Assembly (NCBI GenBank): GCA_030456405.1
Contig: JAKDNQ010000115.1
Location: 1-6,786 of the forward strand
Direction: 5' to 3'
DNA from: Nitrospira sp.
GTDB taxonomy: Bacteria; Nitrospirota; Nitrospiria; Nitrospirales; Nitrospiraceae
DNA: 6,786 nt
Notes under the pieces: model-generated
The model's input: the letters and a program-made list of their open reading frames with translations, nothing else
Told to the model about the DNA's origin: nothing
Database searches by the model: none
Part shown: positions 1 through 5,760 of the stretch, piece by piece
Layout of the letters: every line of letters starts with the position of its first letter
Position numbering within the stretch: position 1 is the stretch's first letter
Translations under genes and position numbers: made by a program

Positions 1-16
1 TTGGAGGGGCCAAAGA

Positions 17-1195
17 ATGCATGTCGTGGGACTCATGTCTGGAACATCCGGTGATGGTGTCGATGCGGCACTCGTGGACATTACAGGCAGAGATCGCTCG
101 CTGAAGGCGCGGACGCTCGCAGCCCACACGCTGCCCTATCCACGCTCGCTACAGCAACGCATTCTCTCCGCGTCAGTTTCTGGAACGGTCGCGGAGATCT
201 GTCACCTCAATGCGCTACTGGGCGAATGGTTTGCGAACGCGGCACTGCACGTGATTCGACAGGCGAATCTTCAACCGAACAACGTGGCATTGATCGGCTC
301 TCATGGCCAGACCGTGCATCATCTTCCGCATGGTATCCATGCGCCGGGAGTCGGGGCCATTCGTTCGACGCTCCAGATCGCCGAGCCTGCCGTCATTGCC
401 GAACGAACAGGGATTACGACTGTGGCCAATTTTCGTTCACGCGACATTGCCGCGGGCGGCCAAGGAGCTCCGCTGGCGCCAGTGGCACACGCGCTGCTGT
501 TGAAGCACGCGCGTCGCGCACGGTTGGTGGTGAATCTTGGGGGTATCAGCAATGTCACTTATGTGCCGAAAGCGGGACGCCTCAGCGGAGTGCAAGCATT
601 CGATACGGGTCCGGCCAACATGGTGCTGGATAGTCTCATGGTCCATGTGACCGACGGGAGGTTGCTGATGGATCGTGATGGAAGAATGGCCATGAAAGGA
701 CAGATTGACTCACGACTCTTAGGCAAGCTGCTCGCGCATCCCTTCCTGTCCAAGCGGCCACCCAAATCGACCGGACGGGAAGCATTCGGTCCTGACCTCA
801 TCAAGGAACTGATCGTGATTCAGCAGCAATGTAACCTCTCGATCGAGGATGTCTTGGCGACATGCAGTATGTGGACGGCCAAAGCGGTGGGAACCGCGCG
901 ACGGTGGATTACCGGAGAAATTGACGAAGTGGTGGTGGGTGGTGGTGGAGTCCGTAACCGTGCCATCATGAATCACCTCGTGACGGTTTTTGCTCCGATT
1001 CCGGTTACCACATTTGAGGCCTTGGGGTGGGACAGTAAGGTGTTTGAGGCAGTGGCCTTCGCTCTCTTGGCCTATCAAACGGTGACCGGTCATTGGGGCA
1101 ACATCCCATCTGTCACAGGAGCAAACCATCCTGTACTCCTTGGCACCATTGTCCCGAATGGGCCTCGCTGGCGTGAATCCCTTCCTGGGCGATAA
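17..1195 (+). CDS. anmK: Anhydro-N-acetylmuramic acid kinase (AnmK)
   Basis: This cytoplasmic kinase opens the anhydro ring of 1,6-anhydro-MurNAc and phosphorylates it with ATP to give MurNAc-6-phosphate, a step in recycling peptidoglycan fragments made by lytic transglycosylases. The 392 residues match the usual family length of about 370-400. Visible family motifs are the N-terminal GLMSGTSGDGVDA (residues 5-17), SHGQT (95-99), the NFRSRDIAAGGQGAPLAP block (138-155), NLGGISNV (173-180), FDTGPAN (195-201), GGGGVRN (308-314) and the C-terminal GNIPSVTGA block (361-369). Asp196 in FDTGPAN sits where the family has its catalytic base; the family more often has DTGPGN here. The ATG at 17 is chosen because it starts right at the conserved N-terminus and has a strong GGAGGGG Shine-Dalgarno at 3-9. 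The stop lies 7 nt before the DUF2726 gene, so the two are probably cotranscribed. The promoter would lie upstream of the window. The assignment is secure. Confidence 0.96.
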   Translation: MHVVGLMSGTSGDGVDAALVDITGRDRSLKARTLAAHTLPYPRSLQQRILSASVSGTVAEICHLNALLGEWFANAALHVIRQANLQPNNVALIGSHGQTVHHLPHGIHAPGVGAIRSTLQIAEPAVIAERTGITTVANFRSRDIAAGGQGAPLAPVAHALLLKHARRARLVVNLGGISNVTYVPKAGRLSGVQAFDTGPANMVLDSLMVHVTDGRLLMDRDGRMAMKGQIDSRLLGKLLAHPFLSKRPPKSTGREAFGPDLIKELIVIQQQCNLSIEDVLATCSMWTAKAVGTARRWITGEIDEVVVGGGGVRNRAIMNHLVTVFAPIPVTTFEALGWDSKVFEAVAFALLAYQTVTGHWGNIPSVTGANHPVLLGTIVPNGPRWRESLPGR

Positions 1196-1202
1196 CGGCA
1201 CA

Positions 1203-1724
1203 ATGGATTTCGTATTCATTGGCCTAGCCATCGCGCTCCTGATTTCCCTGTCTTTTCTGACTTGGCGACTCAAGACCTCAACACCCGCTGAGCCGGCCAG
1301 GAAAGAGCCCTATGTCCTTCCTCCAGATGTCACATTACGCCCTCAGCCTCTGCTGACCGACGCTGATCTCCTGCTCTACAATCTCATACGGCTGGCCGTT
1401 GAAGACCACTACCTTGTCTTTGCGAGAGTTCCGCTCTGGTCTGTCGTCAGTGTCGAGGCAGAACGAACGGCTCGGTCACAGGTGTTGAGACAGATCGCCC
1501 TGAAGCAACTCGACTTTGTATTGGTGCATCCGGGAACGAAGACTGCGGATCACGTCGTGTTACTTGAGGAAGAGTCTCCTCCCCAGCCACATGAGGTCGC
1601 TCGAAAACAAGAGATCCAGTCTGTCCTGCAAGCAGCCGGCATCACGTCGACCACCTTGAGCACCAGCATCTCCTATACAGTCCCTCAATTGGCTCAGCTG
1701 CTTGGGGTCAGCGATGACGACTGA
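1203..1724 (+). CDS. Membrane-anchored DUF2726 domain protein
   Basis: This 173-residue protein of unknown function has one N-terminal membrane segment (residues about 3-22, FVFIGLAIALLISLSFLTW) followed by a Pro-rich linker and a DUF2726-like domain (about 50-168). The start of the domain reads LLTDADLLLYNLIRLAVEDHY, the central strand is LDFVLVHP (103-110), and the end is an AAGI...SYTVPQLAQLLG block. DUF2726 is related to PD-(D/E)XK nuclease folds. The usual acidic pair may correspond to Asp104 and the Glu122-124 cluster, but the usual ELD-type strand is changed to LLEEES, so activity is uncertain. The ATG at 1203 is chosen because it begins at the membrane segment. No clear Shine-Dalgarno is seen, and the start lies 7 nt after the anmK stop, so translation may be coupled. 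An in-frame ATG at 1158 inside anmK would add 15 residues. The family call rests on pattern recognition and is good but not certain. Confidence 0.8.
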   Translation: MDFVFIGLAIALLISLSFLTWRLKTSTPAEPARKEPYVLPPDVTLRPQPLLTDADLLLYNLIRLAVEDHYLVFARVPLWSVVSVEAERTARSQVLRQIALKQLDFVLVHPGTKTADHVVLLEEESPPQPHEVARKQEIQSVLQAAGITSTTLSTSISYTVPQLAQLLGVSDDD

Positions 1725-1778
1725 CTGCACCGCGTCGTGCCGAACATCTGCCACTGGCCTTGTGACGACGTTAGTCAG
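1721..1778. other. Nested inverted repeat between convergent genes
   Basis: Three nested arms pair across the 46-bp gap between the convergent DUF2726 and TPR genes: CTGACT (1721-1726) with AGTCAG (1773-1778), GTCGT (1734-1738) with ACGAC (1765-1769), and GCC/GGC around a 3-nt loop (1750-1758). The outer arms overlap both stop codons. This could be a bidirectional transcription end, but there is no T tract on either side and the arms are short, so chance is possible. Confidence 0.25.
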
Positions 1779-2283
1779 AGGCGCTATGGCCAGTCAGTTG
1801 AGAGGCTGGCTCCTCATCCCGCATTAGCATCGTGTCGAGAGCTTTCCGCGCCAACTCTGCTTCAGCGCTTTCAGGATATTGATCGACTACTCGTTCATAC
1901 GTCATACGAGCATTCTCATAATCCTTCACTCTTGTATAGACTTGCCCGATCTTCAAGGTCGAGGCAGCAAGCTTCGGACTCAGTGGATAGTCGGACACCA
2001 CATGGTAGAAAGACTTCAAGGCATCTTTATAACGCCCCATTCGGTACTGACACTCTCCCACCCAGTATTGCGCGTTAGCAGCCAGCGAGGATTGTCCGTG
2101 GAGTTCGAGAAAGAATCGAAACCCAGCCAGCGCAGCCTCATAGTCCCTGTGCTTGAACTCTTCCATCACTCGATCATAGAGATGTCGAGACGGCTCCTGA
2201 ATGTTGGATGGGGCGGCAATGGCCAGATTGAGCGAACACAGCACCGCAATCATTCCTGACAGCATGCGCATCGTAATCTTCAC
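1771..2283 (-). CDS. Exported TPR protein, CpoB/YbgF-like C-terminal domain
   Basis: This 170-residue periplasmic protein has a signal peptide (residues 1-23, hydrophobic core MIAVLCSLNLAIA, cleavage likely after AIA) and then three tetratricopeptide repeats at about 32-64, 69-101 and 106-138. Each repeat carries the A-x-x-x-F/Y...YP-x-S pattern typical of the C-terminal half of CpoB/YbgF, the Tol-Pal partner that coordinates outer-membrane constriction with wall synthesis. The N-terminal trimerising coiled coil of true CpoB is absent and no tol or pal gene is nearby, so I do not assign the symbol; it is better read as an outer-membrane assembly or scaffold TPR protein. The GTG at 2283 is chosen over the ATG at 2271 because a GGAGG (2295-2291) lies 7 nt before it. 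A near-consensus sigma-54 promoter lies about 55-70 nt upstream, so expression probably needs RpoN and an enhancer-binding activator. The acidic and polar tail after residue 155 has no recognisable motif. Confidence 0.9.
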   Translation of the reverse strand: MKITMRMLSGMIAVLCSLNLAIAAPSNIQEPSRHLYDRVMEEFKHRDYEAALAGFRFFLELHGQSSLAANAQYWVGECQYRMGRYKDALKSFYHVVSDYPLSPKLAASTLKIGQVYTRVKDYENARMTYERVVDQYPESAEAELARKALDTMLMRDEEPASQLTGHSASD

Positions 2284-2336
2284 GATAATGCCTCCATGAT
2301 GCTCGACAATGTCCCGGCATCTGTCTTCTCGAATAA

Positions 2337-2352
2337 CGCAATCGTCGTGCCA
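2337..2352 (-). promoter_or_regulatory. Sigma-54 (RpoN) promoter for the TPR gene
   Basis: Read on the minus strand the sequence is TGGCACG, four bases, then TTGCG. The consensus is TGGCACG-N4-TTGCA/T. The invariant GG (2351-2350) and GC (2339-2338) are exactly 10 bases apart, as RpoN requires. The expected start of transcription is near 2326, giving an untranslated leader of about 43 nt that contains the GGAGG site of the TPR gene. Only the last base of the -12 element departs from consensus. Position, strand and spacing all fit a real promoter. Confidence 0.8.
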
Positions 2353-2422
2353 CTAGGCGCCGAACCGGTCTAGTTAAAAGGGCAGAGAATCCACGACCTT
2401 GGTGTCGTTCGATACTATGAGC

Positions 2423-2525
2423 GCAGGTGTGGCTTCCCCCACCTGCTCGACAGATTTGTACGATCTGTTCGAACGCTCACCGGCTTGACAGCTAAAGCCG
2501 CCTACCAGCAAAGTGGCTGTAGCCA
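2423..2525. promoter_or_regulatory. Cluster of four short dyads in the divergent control region
   Basis: Four inverted repeats lie close together. The first, at 2423-2446, has 10-nt arms with one mismatch (GCAGGTGTGG against CCCCACCTGC) around CTTC. The second is CAGAT/ATCTG at 2451-2467, whose arms extend with one bulged base. The third is CGGCTT/AAGCCG around 8 nt at 2481-2500. The fourth is TGGC/GCCA around 4 nt at 2514-2525. The first two are centred about 108 and 133 bp upstream of the predicted sigma-54 start, where enhancer-binding activators usually bind. They also lie upstream of the rightward promoter at 2544-2572. They could instead be RNA hairpins; none has a T tract and I could not match them to a known riboswitch. 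Confidence 0.35.
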
Positions 2526-2543
2526 ATGATTTGTGGGGGGAAC

Positions 2544-2572
2544 TTGACTTGCCTGGTTATGGTCGAAATAAT
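2544..2572 (+). promoter_or_regulatory. Sigma-70 type promoter for the beta-helix gene
   Basis: TTGACT (2544-2549) and AATAAT (2567-2572) are separated by 17 bp; each matches the consensus at five of six positions. Transcription would start near 2579, leaving a leader of about 78 nt before the ATG at 2657. No competing promoter of similar quality is seen between here and the gene. Confidence 0.55.
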
Positions 2573-2656
2573 GCCGCTCGATCGATGGGTAAAGATTCTC
2601 GGAACAGTACGGAAGATTGTGAGCAACAAAAAGTGCGGTGAAGGGAGTGGAATATC

Positions 2657-3442
2657 ATGACTGACCCTCCGTCGAATCCACTCGGAGGGAAAACCTTGAC
2701 CGTCGACGCGAACGACGCTGACTCGTACCCCCGACCCAGTGCGGCGCTACTTGATGCAGGAGAGCAGGACCAAGTGTTTGTTCGCCCCGGAATCTATGAA
2801 GACAAGGTCTTTGTCACTGGGAGGCCCATTCATTTGGTGGGGGCCGGTCGAGATGAGGTACAAATCTTTTCCCGTCGTGGGGGCCCTCTCTATCTTCAGC
2901 AAGTCCCAGGCGGTCGTATTTCCGGCATCACATTTCGCTATGTTGGAAGCGATCAGCATTCGGCGATGAACCTGCTCGACTCCTCTTGTACAGTGACACA
3001 ATGCCGCGCCACGGAGGGTGTTCTGTCCGGCGTGGTGATTTATGGCCCACAATCGAGGCCCACATTTATCGAGAACGACGTCTGTGGCAACCGGGAATCA
3101 GGGATTTTTGTGTTTGCCGGCGCACAACCGAGAATTGCCGATAATGTCTGTCGCGCAAACCACCATTTCGGCATTGCGGTCCGAGACCCTGGAAGCCACC
3201 CTGAGCTCGTCAGAAACCAGTGTCGAGAGAATATGTTGAGCGGAATTCTCCTCTTTCATCACGCGGAAGCGCTTCTCGTCAATAATACGTGCAGTGACAA
3301 TCAGCACTGGGGGATCGTGCTCACTCCAGACTGCCACCCTACTCCTGGTCGGGAGTCACTCGACACCTCAAATATGCTTACCCCCAATCCACGCGGAACC
3401 GTGATCGTGACAGATCAGCCGTTAGGGGACATCGGACGGTGA
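2657..3442 (+). CDS. Right-handed parallel beta-helix protein (NosD/DUF1565-like)
   Basis: This 261-residue protein is predicted to fold as a right-handed beta-helix. The N-terminal part (about 12-70) shows the usual cap and first coils: a set of positions like Ala-rich helix, QVFVRPGIYEDKVFV (39-53) and IHLVGAGRDEVQI. From about 124 on there are four to five coils of 22-24 residues with the pattern NxCxxNxxxGI: DVCGNRESGI (141-150), NVCRANHHFGI (163-173), NQCRENMLSGI (187-197) and NTCSDNQHWGI (210-220). Such repeats (PbH1/CASH) occur in carbohydrate-active enzymes and in NosD-like proteins, but no catalytic acid set can be recognised, so the substrate or partner is unknown. There is no signal peptide or membrane segment, so it should be cytoplasmic unless exported otherwise. 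The ATG at 2657 has GGGAG at 2643-2647, 9 nt before it. The conserved cysteine in each coil would stack into a ladder. It stands alone, divergent from the TPR gene. Confidence 0.9.
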   Translation: MTDPPSNPLGGKTLTVDANDADSYPRPSAALLDAGEQDQVFVRPGIYEDKVFVTGRPIHLVGAGRDEVQIFSRRGGPLYLQQVPGGRISGITFRYVGSDQHSAMNLLDSSCTVTQCRATEGVLSGVVIYGPQSRPTFIENDVCGNRESGIFVFAGAQPRIADNVCRANHHFGIAVRDPGSHPELVRNQCRENMLSGILLFHHAEALLVNNTCSDNQHWGIVLTPDCHPTPGRESLDTSNMLTPNPRGTVIVTDQPLGDIGR

Positions 3443-3458
3443 TGAGCTAGGATATCCA

Positions 3459-3484
3459 AAACCGCGGTCCTTAGGGAATCCGCG
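3459..3484 (-). terminator. Possible terminator of the REC-GGDEF gene
   Basis: CGCGG (3463-3467) pairs with CCGCG (3480-3484), and inside it TCC (3468-3470) pairs with GGA (3475-3477) around TTAG, with a 2-nt bulge. Read on the minus strand the stem is followed by GGTTTTGG, a short T tract, about 80 nt after the GGDEF stop. On the plus strand there is no T tract, so it is a weak candidate for the beta-helix gene. Confidence 0.3.
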
Positions 3485-3564
3485 TGGAGAAGGTAGAAAG
3501 CGGCCTCGGAGAAGAACAAGAAGATATCTCTGCCCTGATTCGCAATGTCCGTCGCGGTCTCTTG

Positions 3565-4488
3565 CTATGGAAGAAGATTGGCCGGATGATTTCTGGAGTA
3601 TTCATGAAGATGAAATGCATTGCCGCCCTGCTGTTTGGCCCGATACATGGCCGTGTCGGCGTGCTTCAGTAATTCGTCAATCGACTGATCGTCTTGAGGA
3701 TAGATCGTAATCCCGATGCTGACACCGATGGAGATATGTTGCCCCTTGAGATCAAACGGCACAGCCATCGATTCAGCGATACGCGTTGCCACCGCAAGAA
3801 TGTTTTGTTCGGACAAGACCCCTTCAAGAATAATTGTGAATTCGTCCCCGCCCATCCGCGCCACCGTATCGACTTCCCGCACGCAGACCTTGAGCCGTTC
3901 AGTGACGGCTTTAAGCAACTCGTCACCCATGTCATGGCCGAAGGTATCATTCACCGCTTTGAATCGATCGAGATCGAGCAGCATGAGACCAATTGGTTGC
4001 TGCATACGCTTGGTTCGAGCCATGGCTTGAACTAAACGATCGCGAAAGAGGGTACGATTGACCAATCCGGTTAAGTGATCGTACTGCGCGAGGTATGTCA
4101 GATGTTCTTCGGAGCGTTTCCGCTCTATCGCATAGCGGACAGCACGAGCAAGCAACTCAGGATGCCCCTGCCCCTTGACAAGGTAATCCTGTGCTCCTTG
4201 TTGGACAGCTTGAAGAGCAAGACTTTGGTCGCTCACGCCACTCAGAACGACAACGGGAATCGTCGGACTGGTCGCATGAACCTGCCTGACCGTAGGAAGA
4301 CCGAACGCATCCGGCAACGATAGGTCCAAGAGCACAGCATCGAATCGCTCACGGCTGAGAAGTGCGAGTCCTTCTCCCAGCGTTTTCACACGGGTAATCC
4401 TGAACTCCTCGATACTCCATTCAGAAAGAAGGTCCTGTGTGAGCTGAGCGTCGATGTCATTGTCTTCAACGAGAAGCGCTTTGATCAT
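3565..4488 (-). CDS. Response regulator with diguanylate cyclase (REC-GGDEF) domains
   Basis: This 307-residue cytoplasmic protein has an N-terminal receiver domain (1-120), a short helical linker (about 118-135) and a GGDEF domain (136-295). It should make c-di-GMP from two GTP when its receiver is phosphorylated by a histidine kinase. Receiver residues are complete: acidic pocket Glu8-Asp9, phosphoacceptor Asp55 in LLDLSLPD, Ser83 and Lys105 (DYLVKG). The cyclase domain has YDHLTGLVNR (136-145), DLDRFKAVNDTFGHDMGDELL (from 172) and an intact GGDEF at 213-217. An RxxD inhibitory site (Arg204-Asp207) lies five residues before it, so product feedback is expected. The layout resembles PleD/WspR-type regulators with a single receiver; there is no PAS or EAL domain. 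The start is the ATG at 4488, with only a modest GGGGTG upstream. No sensor kinase gene is in the window. It lies on the same strand as the PilZ gene but has its own promoter. Confidence 0.95.
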   Translation of the reverse strand: MIKALLVEDNDIDAQLTQDLLSEWSIEEFRITRVKTLGEGLALLSRERFDAVLLDLSLPDAFGLPTVRQVHATSPTIPVVVLSGVSDQSLALQAVQQGAQDYLVKGQGHPELLARAVRYAIERKRSEEHLTYLAQYDHLTGLVNRTLFRDRLVQAMARTKRMQQPIGLMLLDLDRFKAVNDTFGHDMGDELLKAVTERLKVCVREVDTVARMGGDEFTIILEGVLSEQNILAVATRIAESMAVPFDLKGQHISIGVSIGITIYPQDDQSIDELLKHADTAMYRAKQQGGNAFHLHEYSRNHPANLLP

Positions 4489-4583
4489 GTGACACCCCGC
4501 TTCCGCGTGAACTCCTATGCCGGTTCCTCATTTCTAGGGCTGGACCGATTGTCCGCAACGAGGCCGGCTACTATGCAAATTTG

Positions 4584-4611
4584 ATTATAGCCAAGAGACG
4601 AGGGAGGGCAA
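4584..4611 (-). promoter_or_regulatory. Sigma-70 type promoter for the REC-GGDEF gene
   Basis: On the minus strand TTGCCC (4611-4606) and a perfect TATAAT (4589-4584) are 16 bp apart. The -35 matches at four of six positions. Transcription would start near 4577, giving a leader of about 89 nt. This implies the cyclase is transcribed independently of the PilZ-lipoprotein genes upstream. Confidence 0.55.
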
Positions 4612-4800
4612 AGAAAATGCGACAATATCGTAAGCGAACGGAGTCGAACTCAAATGGGTGCCAAACGACGAACACGTATGGCAAAGCCTTACAGACCATC
4701 TCACTCTCCCGGTAGAGGAAGGGCCGGCTCTGAGTCAGCAGCGGAAAACCAACAAGGTTGTCACCTATGGGCGGTCAGAGAATCGTGGCGGGCAATCAGG

Positions 4801-4817
4801 ACACAAGCACCTTGTGT
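4801..4817. other. Perfect 7-bp hairpin in the gap
   Basis: ACACAAG and CTTGTGT form a perfect 7-bp stem around the 3-nt loop CAC. It lies about 110 nt past the lipoprotein stop on the minus strand. It has no T tract on either strand, so a role as terminator is only possible, for example a Rho-type end or an mRNA 3' stabiliser. Confidence 0.3.
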
Positions 4818-4925
4818 AGCCTGCGCGGAACGATCAGCTCGACGGCGCAACTCTTCGGCGTTATTCCGACCATTCCAAGATTGTCATACGGTGAGTCGTA
4901 CGTGCAGAAATGGGCGGTGCCTGCC

Positions 4926-5234
4926 CTATAGAGGGCGACCGTGTCCATAGACCCCGCTGGGAAGACGTTCAGGGCCAATAGCCCCTTCGCAGGCATACCC
5001 CGGCTCGAAGGGCCAGAGAAGGGATCGACCTTGCCAAGAACCTCTCACGTGCACCGAACTCAGCGAGACTCCGAGTCGGGCCGCCTCCTCCCGCACCGTG
5101 GAGAGGCAATTTTCATAAGAATATGCGCGTCGAGCCAATATGATCGGGTTGCCTGTCTGGCTATGGAATACAGTATAGGAGTCAGCGCAGCCTGCCAGGA
5201 TCAGTATCATGATAAGTACAAGACCTCTCGTCAT
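4926..5234 (-). CDS. Small lipoprotein of unknown function
   Basis: This 102-residue protein begins with a short lipoprotein signal peptide: a basic start (MTRG), a hydrophobic core (LVLIMILI) and the lipobox LAGC with Cys16 as the lipidated residue. The residue after it is Ala, not Asp, which by the Escherichia coli rule favours the outer membrane. The mature part has two cysteines, Cys43 (YENC) and Cys82 (YACEG), which could form a disulfide in the periplasm, and a motif-like stretch WPFEPGYACEG (74-84). I recognise no named family. The ATG at 5234 is chosen over longer in-frame starts (up to 5405) because the lipobox follows at the right distance and a GAGGGGGG Shine-Dalgarno (5249-5242) lies 7 nt before it. 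That site overlaps the PilZ stop codon, and the genes are 13 nt apart, so they are probably one operon. The stop codon lies in the loop of a small hairpin (GCCCT/AGGGC, 4923-4936). Confidence 0.82.
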   Translation of the reverse strand: MTRGLVLIMILILAGCADSYTVFHSQTGNPIILARRAYSYENCLSTVREEAARLGVSLSSVHVRGSWQGRSLLWPFEPGYACEGAIGPERLPSGVYGHGRPL

Positions 5235-5247
5235 ACGCGTTCCCCCC

Positions 5248-5625
5248 TCACAGTCCAGTAAGGCCATTCCCGGAAATATGTCCCTTGCTACCGGCTGACA
5301 GTGATACCGTCGCGAGTGGGATCTCATTTTTGACAAGACGGCCCAAGCGGACTTGGTCTTCACCAGGCATTTGAATAAATTCGACACCAAACCGACGCCC
5401 CTCACACCAACGGACCTTGGCTAATCCGACTCGGAGCGGAGGCGTGGTATCAGGCACAAGCATTCTCATCTCAAGATAGGAGCCCGGCTGTATGGGCTTT
5501 CGGCTGTGGATGGCGCAGCCTGGGACAGAGAGGTTAAGCACAGTCCCTTCCCCCACATAGGCCTCCCCAGCAAATACAACGGGGAACTGTGCTTGCACCC
5601 GCTCGCAGTATCTGAGTTTTACCAC
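5248..5625 (-). CDS. PilZ domain c-di-GMP receptor protein
   Basis: This 125-residue cytoplasmic protein is essentially a single PilZ domain. Both c-di-GMP binding motifs are intact: RxxxR (Arg5-Arg9, RYCER) at the N-terminus and NxSxxG (Asn31, Ser33, Gly36 in NLSVPG). Later strands follow the usual pattern, with VRW (71-73) and RFGVEFI (78-84), then a helix ending near residue 100. Such proteins change motility, adhesion or secretion by binding a partner when c-di-GMP rises; no partner is visible here except the lipoprotein gene 13 nt downstream. The start is taken as GTG at 5625, with GGAAGGA about 10 nt before it, because PilZ domains normally place RxxxR near the N-terminus. An in-frame ATG at 5706 would add 27 residues of low family resemblance and has a poorer ribosome site. 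The C-terminal 25 residues are Ser/Gly-rich and probably disordered. The REC-GGDEF protein nearby could supply its ligand. Confidence 0.9.
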   Translation of the reverse strand: MVKLRYCERVQAQFPVVFAGEAYVGEGTVLNLSVPGCAIHSRKPIQPGSYLEMRMLVPDTTPPLRVGLAKVRWCEGRRFGVEFIQMPGEDQVRLGRLVKNEIPLATVSLSAGSKGHISGNGLTGL

Positions 5626-5730
5626 AGTAATCGAATCCTTCCAGTCAGACAAAGCGGGAGCACCAGAGTACCATAGTCTCCTTCGACACGCGAGAGGCCC
5701 CCCCATTCGATATGTCTATCCCCATCAGAA

Positions 5731-5760
5731 ATTACAGCCTCTGCTCTCTTTCATACTCAA
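5731..5760 (-). promoter_or_regulatory. Possible sigma-70 promoter for the PilZ-lipoprotein operon
   Basis: On the minus strand TTGAGT (5760-5755) and TGTAAT (5736-5731) are 18 bp apart; they match the consensus at four and five of six positions. Transcription would start near 5724, leaving a leader of about 100 nt before the GTG at 5625. The match is fair and nothing better is seen. Confidence 0.4.

Larger units (their letters stand above)
4489..4925. other. 437-bp gap without a convincing gene
   Basis: The left part holds the leader and promoter of the cyclase gene. The rest, about 4620-4925, has only weak coding candidates, all on the plus strand: a 98-codon frame from ATG 4654, rich in Arg and Cys like an out-of-frame read; a 53-codon frame from GTG 4658 to a stop at 4817-4819; and a 54-codon frame from ATG 4767 to a stop at 4929-4931, preceded by AAGG at 4754-4757. 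The last two read more like normal protein, and they overlap by 53 nt in different frames. That pattern would fit a decayed gene with a frameshift, but I recognise no family. A perfect hairpin (4801-4817) lies within it. Confidence 0.3.

Noticed and set aside
719..1273. 184-codon minus-strand frame opposite anmK
   Set aside because: It lies wholly across anmK and the start of the DUF2726 gene, both of which carry family motifs. Its translation is Arg/His-rich without any motif, typical of an antisense shadow.
1771..2283. Naming the TPR gene cpoB/ybgF
   Set aside because: The coiled-coil trimerisation part is missing and no tol or pal genes are adjacent; only the TPR half resembles CpoB.
2485..2514. 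Alternative promoter with TTGACA at 2485-2490
   Set aside because: The -35 is perfect, but no acceptable -10 lies at 16-18 bp; the pair at 2544-2572 is much better.
2481..2535. c-di-GMP (GEMM) riboswitch before the beta-helix gene
   Set aside because: The GCTAAAGCC and GCAAAG stretches first looked like GEMM pieces, but the conserved helices and order do not fit, and the best promoter starts transcription downstream of them.
3484..3672. 62-codon plus-strand frame between the beta-helix and GGDEF genes
   Set aside because: It overlaps the end of the cyclase gene in antisense, has a GTG start without a good ribosome site, and shows no motif.
3694..4035. Plus-strand frames opposite the GGDEF domain
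   Set aside because: The opposite strand encodes an intact GGDEF domain with all motifs; these frames are its reverse read.
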